Shown in pieces: positions 36,074 to 46,796 of a DNA stretch of 64,000 nucleotides. The stretch is from Hesseltinella vesiculosa. Lineage: Eukaryota; Mucoromycota; Mucoromycetes; Mucorales; Cunninghamellaceae. Position numbers and translations under genes: made by a program. Each line of letters starts with the position of its first letter. The stretch's first letter is position 1. Under the pieces are notes generated by a model. The model was not told the origin of the DNA, ran no database searches, and saw only the letters and a program-made list of their open reading frames with translations. The stretch is from positions 32,412 to 96,411 of the forward strand of contig MCGT01000056.1 of assembly GCA_002104935.1 (NCBI GenBank), in the 5' to 3' direction.

Positions 36074-38507
36074 ATGGAGATGGATGCCATTGTTTCGCTG
36101 GTTCGAAAAAGCTCTGGTGATTTTCAGCAGTCTCTTGCCTTTGATGCACGCCAATTTCCAAAATTTAGAAAGCTGAAAAACGACCATGATCATGACACAT
36201 CAATACCAACACTTCATTTTGTTATCCTAACTGTTTTTGAAAAAAACATCCATGCTGATGATGCCCAAGCATTAATATTAGACTTGCTCAAGGTATTTTA
36301 TTTTTTTTATGAAGAAATTGGCAAGCTTAACCATTTCGAATAGGTTTTATCCCCGAAACAGCTCAGCACGTGTAAATGGGGTTCCACAAACATTACAGCT
36401 TTGGAGCTTGCACGCCTGACAGACCAGAAAAGCACTATTTCAATTTTAGAAGCATATGCCACAGAGGCCACCCATTCAAAAGTGGATAAGGCGACACCTG
36501 TGGATCAATTCCAGAGGCTTCGACAGTTCGCAGAAAATGCTGGACAAGCAAGACAGGCAAAGCGGCTTACGATTGCGGACAAAAGGCAATTGGAAATGGC
36601 CAGCATTGCAAAACAATCTCGTGTCAAGAACAATCCGCTATTCAAAGAGATTGAAGAAGCGCAGTCCTTGACAAAAGTTGTAAATTACCAGCAAAAATCA
36701 TCAAAAGACCTTTTGGACGGACGGGAAGTTGTTCGCCCAGCCGATACATCTAATTCGGCAGGAGTCGTGGCAGGCGGCGCCCTATTCAAAAAATCCAAGG
36801 GTAATTGAAAGTAAAAGTACTGCTGACGCAAACTTTTATTGATGAGCTAATCCTTTTACTTTAGCTCTGGGTCCCCGTACACTGTCAAAGCCACTGTCAG
36901 AAGATAGCATGATGTTTCGAAAAAGCTTGATCAGTGTTACAAGTGATACAGACAGTGAGCAGTGGTTTGATACATTCGAAGACTATGGTAGCAGTGATGT
37001 GCAACGATACACTAGGCTTTCAAGACAAATCTCGCCCTTGGCTTCAGCAGAAGAATTTATACCGACAGCACAATCGCCTTACTCGAAGGACCCGTCTATT
37101 GATTTGGAAGAGAGCAGCGAGAATTCAGAACTAACAATTACCACGACAGACACTGTAATTACCAGACATCCTTCGTGTGCATCTGACGAAAGCATCGATG
37201 GCCTAGCTTGCTACGATACAGAAATTTTGGTAGAACCGCAAGTGCAAGGATTTTCTCCGCCAACCGGAGATACCTACCATCCGATCATCAAGGCCACTCC
37301 CCAAGATTACATTGTGCGTCAATTATCTTACAAAAATTTCCAAGGGAAAGACGATTCAAGTCTAGCTGGATGGACCAAAGACAGCAACTTCACTGAATCC
37401 GATGCATTTCTCTGTGGCAAGTTATATCTTCGCATCACTGAAACACAAGACATTCTTTTACCATTGCCATCAAAGGCAACCTTTGCACGGTGCATCATAA
37501 GTGATGGCCAAAATGATTTCGTAACAGACTACATCCCTTTTGAAAACAACATACCTTTCCAATACGAGTGCATTATGGATAGTTCTCCCAACACGATCAT
37601 ATCCATAGGACTGCAGGTCAAGCCAGACATACACGTTAAGCCTTTGACAGGATTTAGCCGACTCTTCACTTCTATCCAGAAACAAAAAGAGCATCTCTCA
37701 GGTTATGTCCACCCGAGCGACTACTTGTTAGGACAGTCAAGATTTGCGTTACAGCATATGATGGATGCTTGTAACCAAAAAGTGTATAATGGATGTTTTG
37801 ATTTGTTTAATTCTTGGTACGTAAAATCAGCAAGAGAGAAACGCCGCGCATTGGACAGTGACATAGTCAAGATTATCGGAAACATCAAGGTGGACCTTTT
37901 GTACCTCCCCATGTCCCGATCGTCGGTAATAAGCGAAAAAAAAACCCCTCTCAATATGCGCTGAAGCAAACACATGTTGTAGACGCAGACGCAAATCCCA
38001 CGTACACTTAAAGAGTGCGATCTGGCTTTAAAGATAAGGCAATGGCATAACACTATGTGGGTTTGTGGTTATATATCTGTTCGACAAGCTGAGAAAACTG
38101 TATGAAAACACCAAGCAACATAAATCACTTGACAGTCCGAGTAATTTGTTTGTTACTTCATTTTGTAGGTTTGGTCCCGTTCATTCTACCAACTTGTTGG
38201 AAGCAGGCTGCTGGAATTTTCTAGCCATCGTGACACCGGTAATCTTGTGAATTTCTACGACATTGGTGACGTTGCCAAGCTAATCGTGGCCGCCGAACAA
38301 ACACTGGTGGATGTCCGTGGTGAAACCTTCACTCAAATTTTCACGCAGGATACTATTTGCGATGACAACTCCAAGGGTTTTTTTAGAATTGCATTTACCA
38401 ATGGGTCATATATTGACTGCATATGTGATCGCGTCGAAGATAGTGAGCTGTGGGTCTCTATGCTCAAGACTATGGTCGGAAAGGTTCCTGTGAGAAAACC
38501 TTTCTAA
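36074..38507 (+). CDS. Anillin-homology and PH domain protein (septum/cytokinesis)
   Basis: Five exons (36074-36292, 36344-36800, 36865-37925, 37983-38099, 38169-38507) join to 730 aa. The C-terminal half has the anillin-homology region (GYVHPSDYLLGQSRFALQHM, VYNGCFDLFNSWY, KIIGNIKVDLLYLPMS, TLKECDLALKIRQWH, YISVRQAEKT) running into a PH domain (FYQLVGSRLLEFSSH, FTQIFTQDT, WVSMLKTMVG). The N-terminal exons hold an ankyrin-like segment (TALELARLTDQKSTISILEAY), then a basic coiled stretch and an acidic linker. Anillin-type proteins link septins and the contractile ring to the membrane. Splice sites between exons 3, 4 and 5 were placed by family motif and phase. Full length and ankyrin content differ from Bud4 or Mid1, so I give no yeast symbol. 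Confidence 0.85.
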
Positions 38508-38665
38508 ACAATGCCTGGCGCTGAAACTCTATTGACATTCACATTGTAGTCAAAATTTATATTGTATAAGAATCCGTCTTAAATCTTGTTGAAAAGGATG
38601 GATTTTCCCCTGTGCACAATAGAAAATACATTCCTCCTCTCTTTGCATCAACGGATAAACAAAAA

Positions 38666-39605
38666 ATGAAGTGGCTTCCTTTAGAAGCTAATCCTGAAGT
38701 ATGACATCTATGCATAGTGCATGGTTTGCAGAATATTTATTGTCTCGATCCCTCTCATTTTTTACTTAGGTCTGGAATAACGTAAGCCATGCTGACCTCT
38801 CACCTTCCTAGATTGAGACTCAACTCTATGTCAACTAGATTATCCACAAAAACGGTATCAGTGAAAGTTTGAATTTTTCAGATGTTTATGGTATTCCTTG
38901 ACATTTTTTATTGTGTCTTGCTAATTAGTTTGTTTAGGCTTTGATCCAGAGCTTCTTGCATTTGTTCCTCAGCCAGTTGAAGCTGTCATATTCTTGTTCC
39001 CAATCACTGAAGCGTACGAATCTCATCGCTGTTTGACACATGAACAAATCTTGCAAACACAACCGAATGTTAAGGAGGACACGAAACATATTCAGTTTTT
39101 CAAGCAAACGATTTCAAATGCATGTGGAATCATCGGCTTGTTACATGCACTGGCGAACAATAAGCATAAGCCTGGATTGTTCAAGGATAGCAATGAACTT
39201 TTCCCAACGATAATTCGAGACACCGAAAATATGTCATCTGATGATCGTGCAGTTTACTTGGAAAAATGTAGTAGTTTGGCGGAGGTGCATGCGCAAGGTG
39301 CTCAAGAAGGTCAAACTGAAACGCCGTCCTTGGATGAACATATCAACTTGCATTTCATTTGCTTTGTGGATATCGATGGTGAACTCTATGAGCTAGATGG
39401 ACGCCAAGATTTCCCTATATCCCATGGTCCTATCAAGGCTTCATTGCTTGACGTAAAATGATTCTTCCTTGATTTACGACAAAAAAGACTCACCAACACC
39501 ATGTGGTTCTGCGACAACTAGGATACAGTGACTGTTATGAAAGCATTCATGAGCCGCGACACGCAAGAAACAAATTTTAGTGCTATTGCTTTGTCTTCTG
39601 ACTAA
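38666..39605 (+). CDS. Ubiquitin C-terminal hydrolase (peptidase C12, UCH-L3/Yuh1 type)
   Basis: A cysteine protease removing small adducts from ubiquitin or Nedd8. Exons 38666-38698, 38770-38781, 38839-38890, 38938-39452 and 39522-39605 give 231 aa; human UCHL3 has 230. It begins MKWLPLEANPEVWNN. The catalytic cysteine is in SNACGIIGLLHAL, the histidine in LHFICFVDIDGELYELDGR with the following Asp, and the end reads FMSRD...FSAIALSSD as in UCHL3. Exon 2 is a 12-nt micro-exon (VWNN) that is required to keep the conserved N-terminus. The stop is one base from the end of the convergent HTH gene (39606). Confidence 0.95.
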
Positions 39606-40067
39606 TCATGGGCCAGACGGGAAATGCAGCAAAATGAAGAGCTCGCTTCCCAAAATTTTAGCCAATGAACTTTGACACAGTTTCTCCAACAACCGCATAA
39701 AATATCCAAGGGTAAATTGATTCTTTTCACGCGGGCTAGAATATGTGGCCGTGCTTTCATCCTCCATTTGTCGACCAAATGTAAATATCATAGATTCCAT
39801 TGGAGGTGCCTTGATTTTGGGCTTCGGAGGACTGCAGACAGGGGGCTGGCACAACTCCTTCATCCAACGTTGTGCAACGCGTCGGTGCACGTTATGCTTC
39901 GCTGCAATCTTTGCAATTGATTTCTTGCCCTGATTATGGATTGCTTCAAGAAGGACTTCGTGTTTAATTTTTTTCGAATATCGGTTGTAATGTCTTTTCT
40001 GTTGGGTTGGCGGTCGCTGCTGCGTTTCTTCGTCTCTTCCCTTTTCTAATACAAATTGAATGTCCAT
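39606..40067 (-). CDS. Small helix-turn-helix protein, intact copy
   Basis: An unspliced 153-aa frame from ATG at 40065-40067 to TGA at 39606-39608. A basic segment (RHYNRYSKKIKHEVLLEAIH) precedes a clear HTH (SIAKIAAKHNVHRRVAQRWMKEL), as in transposase- or CENP-B/Psq-like DNA-binding domains. A Pro/Lys linker and a C-terminal helical part follow. A decayed relative lies at 40918-41352 on the other strand. Function unknown; possibly domesticated from a transposon, or a small transcriptional regulator. It is convergent with the UCH gene with no spacer. Confidence 0.6.
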   Translation of the reverse strand: MDIQFVLEKGRDEETQQRPPTQQKRHYNRYSKKIKHEVLLEAIHNQGKKSIAKIAAKHNVHRRVAQRWMKELCQPPVCSPPKPKIKAPPMESMIFTFGRQMEDESTATYSSPREKNQFTLGYFMRLLEKLCQSSLAKILGSELFILLHFPSGP

Positions 40068-40164
40068 GCGAATTTTCGAAGAGATTGAGAGAGACAAACA
40101 AATTTAGGAAGATGCGACTTCGCTCAGGAAGCGCTCTGCTTGCAATCAAAAAAAAAAAAAAAAT

Positions 40165-40307
40165 GGCAAGTCGAACGATGTCGAACGCTTCTTGCCTTTT
40201 TTTTTTTGGTCGCAAGTGGCGACTTGCCATTTGGTCGCAAGCGGAGCGTTCGACATCGTTCGACTTGCCTGTTTTTTTTTGGAGCGTTCGGCATCGTTCG
40301 ATTTGCC
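40165..40307. repeat. Perfect 25-bp inverted repeat with a third degenerate arm
   Basis: The arm at 40165-40189 (GGCAAGTCGAACGATGTC...) is exactly complementary to 40245-40269, and a third copy with two changes lies at 40283-40307. Poly-T tracts and repeated GGTCGCAAGTGG segments lie between them. A related TTTGGTCGCAC segment occurs in the minisatellite at 59700. Confidence 0.85.
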
Positions 40308-40628
40308 TTTTTTTTTTGGTCGCAAGTGGACTTGCCATTTGGCTCAAAAAGGTGCAACTCTTCTCAGAAGCAAGGTTTTCACCAAGGACCATACAACTCC
40401 GATATGACAAGATCTTGGAATGTTGGGCCAAAATCAAGGCAGGTGTGCGCCGGTCCCCCTTGGACAATCAAGATTCTTTGGCCCCAAGGGTGGATCCGGC
40501 ACTCCCTCACCTTTTTTGATTGTTGTTTGAGCAAGGAGGAGAAGCTCTAGTCGCTGCACCTCTTTTTTTTTTTCAAGTAAAATAAATGAAGGTACTTTTT
40601 TTTAAATTTTTTTTTTTTTTTTTTTTGC

Positions 40629-40880
40629 GTGCACTGGAGATCTGGTTTGCGTGAGGGGAGACTAGGTTTGCGGGTGGAGAAGATCAGGTTTGCGGTAGTC
40701 GGGGGTCTGGTTTGCGTGGCTGGAGAATCAGATTCACGTGCACTGGAAATGCTTTGCGGGCAAATCAGACCTGGTTTGCGTGCAATCAATTTTATTTTGC
40801 CTGTGAATTGGTTTTCTTTTGCCTGCTAAAATTTTTATCCTGCGCGCTAACCATCCATCACTAAAAATACTGTATAAAAG
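40629..40880 (+). repeat. Dispersed repeat family A, copy 1
   Basis: Contains repeated short units around GGTTTGCGTG, then a conserved block (CACGTGCACTGGAAATGC, CCTGGTTTGCGTGCAATC, TTTTGCCTGTGAATTGG) ending with CATCACTAAAAAT and CTGTA. It shares most of its length with 41862-42145 and, inverted, with 59480-59695. Confidence 0.85.
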
Positions 40881-40917
40881 CATTGGACATTTTTTACAAA
40901 TCAGGAAATACACGACA

Positions 40918-41352
40918 ATGCAATTTGTACAAGAAAACGGCAAAACCCGTGCGACCTCCAACTCAGAAAAAAAGGCAATATCAGCGATATTCAAATAAGG
41001 TAAAGCACGACACCCTTTTTGAAACCATCCAAAATCCCAATGTCTCGATTGCAAAGATTGCCCGTCGGCACAATGTGCATCAGCGCGTAGCGCAGCGCTG
41101 GTTTAACGAATTGAAACAGATTCCCCTCTCCCGCCCCGTGAAGATCAAACGCAATGCTCCAGACTGGAAACAATGATGTTCACGTTTAATACGCGAAATG
41201 AGGATCAACCATCAGTTTCTAGCTCTGGATCAAGCGTAGAAAATATCAACATTGAACATCTGATGAAGAAGCTTGGAGAAGCGGGGCTTAGGGAAGAACC
41301 ATGCGATGAACTGAGTTTGGATTTCGTACATTTGAAAATAAACTCTGCTTGA
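40918..41352 (+). pseudogene. Decayed copy of the small HTH gene
   Basis: Homologous in pieces to the HTH gene at 39606-40067. One frame from ATG 40918 gives MQFVQENGKT; the next frame gives RPPTQKKRQYQRYS and the HTH (SIAKIARRHNVHQRVAQRWF); after TGA at about 41173 a third frame resumes with MMFTFNTRNEDQ. Two single-base frame changes therefore separate the matching parts. A TATA-like TGTATAAAAG lies 40-50 bp upstream (about 40870), partly within the end of repeat A copy 1. Confidence 0.65.
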
Positions 41353-41574
41353 CTTTTGGGCATTTGTTTTTTTGTCATTTCTGGGTCGCACGGAAGTTTG
41401 CAAGAGTGGGCTGTTGCTCGAGCAATAAATACCTTCGTGATTTTCGACTTCGTAAATTACTACTTTAATTTCATACAATCATGCCCTTCAAACCTTACCC
41501 AAGCGGTTATACCAGCCCTGCTACCTTAAAGGATCTTGGACGACCTTGGCAAGGAAGCCCATCAACCAACTTCT

Positions 41575-41838
41575 ATGGATCCAAGCAGCTTTGTAATGGT
41601 GCCAGCTGTCGAAGAAGCGATCAGCGTTAGTCATTCGGCTGACAAAAGACTAAGCCCATTCGTACGCTACAAGATTTGGGAATGCATGTACATTCACAAA
41701 ATGAAGTATTCTGATATCGTGAATGTGACCGGTGCATCCCGTGCTTGTCACAATTACGCCAAGGAGTACCAGCGAAATCCTCCAGTAGATTTGATTTTGC
41801 AATTTAATCCTTCCCTGGTTGGTCTCCTACCTCTGTAA
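41575..41838 (+). CDS. Small putative HTH-like protein
   Basis: An 87-aa frame (MDPSSFVMVPAVEE...). The central part (SPFVRYKIWECMYIHKMKYSD, then IVNVTGASRACHNYAKEY) looks like a homeodomain-like helix-turn-helix. Another start (ATG 41481) in a different frame gives MPFKPYPSGYTS..., so a frame shift or short intron may join them. It lies between the HTH pseudogene and repeat A copy 2. Family unknown. Confidence 0.4.
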   Translation: MDPSSFVMVPAVEEAISVSHSADKRLSPFVRYKIWECMYIHKMKYSDIVNVTGASRACHNYAKEYQRNPPVDLILQFNPSLVGLLPL

Positions 41839-41861
41839 ATAAATAAATTGATTTACAGTGT

Positions 41862-42145
41862 TCCTACTACTTATGCCTTCACGCACTTCGAAATCAAGTT
41901 TGCGGGAGTCGGACATCTGGTTTGCGTGAGGTGGAGATCTGTTTGCGCGAGGTGGAGATCAGGTTTGCGGGAGTCGGAGGTCTGGTTTGCGGTGGGTAGA
42001 AAATCAGGTTCACGTGCACTGGAAATGCTTTGCGTGCAAACCAGACCTGGTTTGCGTGCAATCAATTTTATTTTGCCTGTGAATTGGTTTTCTTTTGCCT
42101 GCTAAAATTTCTATCCTGCGCGCCAATCATCACTAAAAATCCTGT
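41862..42145 (+). repeat. Dispersed repeat family A, copy 2
   Basis: The fullest copy. It starts CCTACTACTTATGCC, passes a CACTTCGAAATCAAGTTTGC segment, four GGTTTGCG-type units, and the conserved block ending AATCATCACTAAAAATCCTG. It resembles copy 1 (40629-40880) and the inverted copy 3 (59480-59695) along its whole length. Confidence 0.85.
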
Positions 42146-42284
42146 ACGTGCAGAAAAAAAAAAATAATTTAGCAGTTCGTCTGATTGGTTTGCCTGCTAA
42201 AAAAATTCATTCACGGCTTAAATAAAGTTTTTGCTTTTTTTTTTTTTTTTGCTTTTTTTTTTTTTGCCTGGAATTAGAACATCA

Positions 42285-43035
42285 ATGGTAATACCATAAA
42301 TCGTTTATGTATTGTTAATCTCATGTCTTTTTTTTTTACATCCGTGTATGCGCACTTTTTCAGCAAAGCGCTGACAATAGTAAACCTGAATGCCAGACAT
42401 ACGCATCGGGGCTTGATAATGATAAAGCATCCACAGAGCCTGCTATTTTAGATTTTAATAGCGATACTCTCGAAGAACCAAAGTCCCATGGAGAGCTGGA
42501 TTCTTTTATATTAGAGTTGTTAGCGAAGCCTACGGAGCGATTGTTTTTGCTAAAACTGGAGCATCATCTGCAAAAATTCATTCGCAATCACGGGTAAGGC
42601 TTGTGGCGTATATACTTTTACGCTGGCTCTCTAATTTTGCTAGATCCACATTACTTTTATAGACTTTACCGGTTGGATTTACCGCCTATGAACTCGTATC
42701 AGCGGCTTATGGTTCATAAGGTAGCGCCATACTTCTCCTTGTCTCATTTCTTTGATTCTTCTCGACAATCGTTATTCTTGTGTAAAACTCCATATACCAA
42801 TCTGCCATCCAAGAGTTTCTCCGAGTTGGTAAAGCCTCCTGGTGAACCAGAAGGAGCAAGTAACAACAGCTCTCCTACACCGTTTAAAATCATGAAACGG
42901 GAGCCATCTTCAGGACACCAACAGTCACTACAGCAACAGTCTAGCCCAAAAAGAGTATTGACCCTAGAAGAGCGCAAGCTGGCATATGAACAAGCAAGAG
43001 CTCGAATATTTAATGATGAAAAGACCACATCTTGA
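42285..43035 (+). CDS. R3H-SUZ domain RNA-binding protein
   Basis: Exon 1 seems to be just the ATG (42285-42287), followed by a GTAATA...TTTTTCAG intron. Exon 2 (42364-42593) and exon 3 (42663-43035) follow, giving 201 aa in frame. The R3H domain, spanning exons 2 and 3, is LELLAKPTERLFLLKLEHHL...IRNHGLYRLDLPPMNSYQRLMVHKVA with its R-x3-H core (RLMVH), which binds single-stranded nucleic acid. A SUZ motif follows (SPKRVLTLEERKLAYEQARA), which stabilises RNA binding. Similar proteins (R3HDM, ENC types) act in mRNA metabolism. The second acceptor (TTTTATAG at 42653-42662) rather than the nearer one keeps the R3H frame. Confidence 0.85.
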
Positions 43036-43162
43036 CAGCAGACAACATAGCAGCTCAGAAGTGTGCACTGTATGACAAAAGTCAGTAAATAAATACTGAC
43101 CGGCAGGGGTTCCAACGCAGATGTGTTGGTTGAAACATGGACGCGACAACTGCATTTTTATT

Positions 43163-43893
43163 CTAGCATGATGAAAGGAAATCCCAAATTTTAGAAGAGG
43201 CTTTGTAGAGTTCGCTGTCATTCAGAGGAACCATGTCAGCTGTTGGTGGATCAAACCGAACTGCAAGACAAAACCGGACCAAGTGTGTTAGAGCTCTCTT
43301 AAATATGTACGTGATTGTAACGTACCTAGTTTGGCTTTGGTTGGAGGAAGGGAAGTGTTGGGTATAGCTATCTGCACGCCGAGATTCACATAAAACGCAA
43401 GCTTGACACTTTGTTGGCATAGAAATCAGCCAAAACCTTTGGTTTCATATAATTTCACTTACGCATCACTTTCGGTTGTACTGTCAAAGTTATCCATATC
43501 TGCCAGGATTCTCAACCGATTTTGTAAAGCAGTCGCTTGTTGTACAAGCGAACTGTGCCTTCGTTCAAGGGTGATAATGTGCTGTCGTAATGCAGCTGTA
43601 TTTTGATGTAATCTACTCATCAGCTCATCGTCGGCAACTTCCCGAAATTGATTTTGAATGCTTTTGTCGCTTATGTCAAGATCATCTAGGACCAGTACCA
43701 AATCTAAAACGAACGTGGTTATTTGAGATAACCAAAAGGGCGAAGTACCTCTTTTTTCAGCATTTAAATTCCCCAATTGTTGGTCGTATTCTTTTGCTTT
43801 CTGCTTCATTTGATGATGCCACTTTGATAACGAATTGTTAAAATTCTTGTGATTCAACTTGGCCATTAATTCTTGCATATCTCCTGTCTCCAT
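43163..43893 (-). CDS. SPC24: Kinetochore protein Spc24 (Ndc80 complex)
   Basis: Several exons starting at ATG 43891-43893. The first ~120 residues are a coiled coil (NNSLSKWHHQMKQKAKEYDQ, LRQHIITLERRHSSLVQQ). After an intron the globular head reads VKLAFYVNLGVQIAIPNT, then across another intron VRFDPPTADMVPLNDSE and SSKIWDFLSSC to the stop at 43163-43165. This order, with K-L-x-x-Y-x-x-L-G and a terminal IW-D/E-xL helix, matches Spc24, which pairs with Spc25 to attach the Ndc80 complex to the inner kinetochore. About 190 aa, similar to the family. Intron positions were inferred from phase. Confidence 0.78.
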
Positions 43894-44398
43894 TTAACTT
43901 GGAAAAAAAAATAAATATTTTTTTTTGCGGTCGAACGGGTCAGACCAAAAATTTTATTTGCCGATGCCGGTTTACGAGGGGATTGCGATGAAAAAAGACG
44001 GTATGACAGGAGTTTTGGCGGGGATAGCAGCACTAAGGGTGATGGAGGATTGGGTAGAAATGCTACAGGCGATGGACGAAACTGCACAATATGGAATAAA
44101 GGGAAAGGGGTCGAAAATTGCTGCCTAGTGATTTCGTCAAAGACCAACGATGATATAGCTAACTGTCCCACCCGCCATTGGTTTTGTTGGGGGAGTGGAC
44201 AGTTGAAAGAGGCCACTGCAGCGTGGATGTCGTTCAGTGCTGGGCAAAGGTCGTCAAAGAAAATCACCAGCGCCCAAAAAAAAAAAAAAAGAAACGCGCC
44301 AGTTCCTCTTTTTCATTTGCTCTCCGTCTGGTGGCTGAACCCTGAAAAAAAAAAGGAAAAATTGTTAGGCAACTTTTTCTTTTACTACTGAGCAATAA
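43894..44398. other. Intergenic, Spc24/WDR12 divergent spacer
   Basis: Both flanking genes point away, so this holds two promoters. A purine-rich A run lies at about 44280. No coding signal. Confidence 0.45.
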
Positions 44399-46159
44399 AT
44401 GTCAAAACAGGAGCAAGTGCAGATCCGCTTGACCACTAAGCAACCCAAGTATAGTGTGAATGATGCTCCTATCTTAGTGCCAAGTACATTAAAACGATAC
44501 GGGCTTTCAGAGCTAGTAAACAATTTGCTTGATTTGGGTAGGCATGTCGTATATACTGGTGATCTGTCTAAACTGATTACCCTTTTTTCCTAGACACACA
44601 TGTCCCTTTTGAATTCCTGATTGATGGCGAGATATTACGAACAAGCATCGCCAAGTACTTGGCGGAACGTCATCTGTCCACTGTAAGATCAATTGAGATC
44701 GGCAAAATTGATCTAATCTAGTCGAATTTTGTCAATTTGATTACAGGAAAACATTGTCGTCATTGAATATATGGAATCCATGCTGCCCCCACAAAAGCTG
44801 GCTTCTTTTCAACATGACGATTGGATTTCTTCTGTGAAAGGTTATGCAAAGTACGTTTGGCAATTGGAATTAAACTCCAGCAACAATGATTTTTTTTAAT
44901 TTTTTTTTACCAGTAATTATTTGACAGGTTCATATGATAACAACGTACGATTGTGGAACGATTCAGGTGAATGTGTATATACGTTGACCGGTCACAAAGA
45001 CGCCGTCAAAGCCGTGGACATTGGCTTGAATCAAGGTAAGTTGCAAATGATTCTTCTGGTCCTTGGGCTGCCCATTACCCCCGCGAAATATCTAATGACT
45101 CTTCCTAGATGGTTTCCTGACCATCTTTTCTGCTGGCATGGATCGTAAGGCTATGGTGTGGCAAATCACCGGTGACGAACCGAATTTACTCTACGAATGC
45201 AATGGCCACAGCGACGGTATCCAATGTCTAACTGTGAGCAAGTCCCTCTCCCATGTATGATTCCAGACATGTTTATGACGACTGAATTAACGCTTGCTGC
45301 TTTGCACCCATATTTTCAAACATAGTTTGCAACTGCATCAAACGATTCTACAATCAGAATTTGGTCGAATTCAGCTCCCACAGAAGACGAAGCAAGTGCT
45401 AATGTGGCGCACACCAAAAAAAAGAAACGCGTGGAAAATGCGGGACAAATCAAGGTATTGTTGGATGCTACTAGTTCATTGAATGGGATCTGACGCCAAA
45501 AAATATATCTCTTAGACTTCTGCTACTCTCTTGGAAGGTCATATCGGGGCAGTGAATGATATTGCATTTAATGAAGACCAGCCAAACATCCTTTATTCCG
45601 GAGGTTGGGATCACTCTATCCGTTCCTGGGATATTGATCAGCAAGTTAACACCATGACGAAGGTAACTTTACTTTGCCTGCTCCCACTGCGAGACTGTGC
45701 CTCTGTCTAACCTCTTTTATTGTAGAATTGCGAAAAAGTAGTATTAGCAGTGGATTATTCTAACTACTCTGGTCTGATAGCCACTGGGCACACCGATTCC
45801 GATATTCGTTTATGGGATCCTAGATCCGAAGGTTTGGTTCATATCCATACGTCTTTGCATTTTCTCATGTTTCTCTGATTTTAGACGGCGTCAACGTAAA
45901 GCTTTCGCTACGCGGCCACCAGAAATGGGTCTCATCCGTGTCCTGGGCTCCCCAATCAGCTTATACCTTGTGCTCCGGCTCGTATGATGGTACAGTTCGG
46001 GTATGGGATATCAGAAGTAAAGGATCAGTGTACACTATGGAAGAAGGACAAGAAAAGATGTTTGCCGTGGATTGGTGCGATGGACGCATTCTTAGTGGCG
46101 GTGAAAGCCAAATGCTGTCAATTTTTGAAACTGGCTCCCTTTCTCTTAGTCAGTCATAA
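44399..46159 (+). CDS. YTM1: Ribosome biogenesis WD-repeat protein WDR12/Ytm1
   Basis: Nine exons. The N-terminal NLE domain (QVQIRLTTKQPKYSVNDAPILV...) in exons 1-3 is followed by seven WD repeats, for example LTGSYDNNVRLWNDSGECV, FSAGMDRKAMVWQIT, TASNDSTIRIWSNS, LYSGGWDHSIRSWDI, ATGHTDSDIRLWDP and LCSGSYDGTVRVWDI. Early exon bounds are 44399-44537, 44594-44682, 44747-44851 and 44914-45035. Ytm1/WDR12 joins Nop7/Pes1 and Erb1/Bop1 in the PeBoW complex for 60S maturation, and its NLE domain is pulled by the AAA ATPase Rea1. Introns are short; the stop is at 46157-46159. Confidence 0.93.
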
Positions 46160-46566
46160 CTTTTCTGTTGCCCTTACTCGGTACCACAGCGATCTGGACA
46201 GGCAAGATGTTCCTGTCTCGTCCTGACGACCCGTTGATCCTATCTATAGTTGCATTTTTTTTTTGTTCATTCGTACATTTATTAAAAAGCTAGAAAATGG
46301 CGACTTACTCGAAGTGTACTCAGTAACAAATAGATGGGCATCTGCGATAATTAATCCTGTACCAGGTCGAACTGTTTTTCAGTTTCTTCTTCATTCGAAT
46401 TTTTGAAGTAAAATAAACGTGCAAATAACGTATCATATTCATATTTTTTGTTCGCAAAAACAGAAAATATAGAGATAAACCTAAGTGGGGAGGGGGGAAG
46501 CAGCTCCTTTTGTCATTTTACTGTATTTGCACCTGTGATTTTTGTTTTGGCAGTGCTTTAAAAAAG
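46160..46566. other. Intergenic 3' of WDR12
   Basis: AT-rich; no coding signal. CACCTGTGATTTTTG at about 46531 resembles the upstream block found before eS19 and before the hairpin unit. Confidence 0.4.
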
Positions 46567-46658
46567 GGAACAGTATAAAAAAAACTTTTTGTTAGTGCCT
46601 ACTGTGTATGGATTATTAAAATAATTACCACTATAAGCGAGTGGTTTTGTATACGTGC
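46567..46658 (+). repeat. Dispersed promoter-plus-hairpin unit, copy 2
   Basis: GGGAACAGTATAAAAAAAAC, GTTAGTGCC, then ATTACCACTATAAGCGAGTGG with the same ACCACT/AGTGGT stem, then TTTTGTATACGTGC and a purine-rich tract. Homologous to 25814-25893 and 53121-53220. Confidence 0.65.
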
Positions 46659-46796
46659 GAAGAAAAGAGAAAGAGAAAGAACCCCCAAAAGATTACTTCA
46701 TTAGCACCGGTACGGGATTTCCAGCAGATATTTTTTAGCAGTCAAAAAAAGAGCGCATTGTTTTCGTTTCTTCACTATTCTGTATGCGATTTAACA

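Noticed and set aside
43866..44267. 133-aa minus-strand ORF with Pro-rich composition
   Set aside because: It lies in the spacer between two divergent genes, overlaps the Spc24 start and has no family features.
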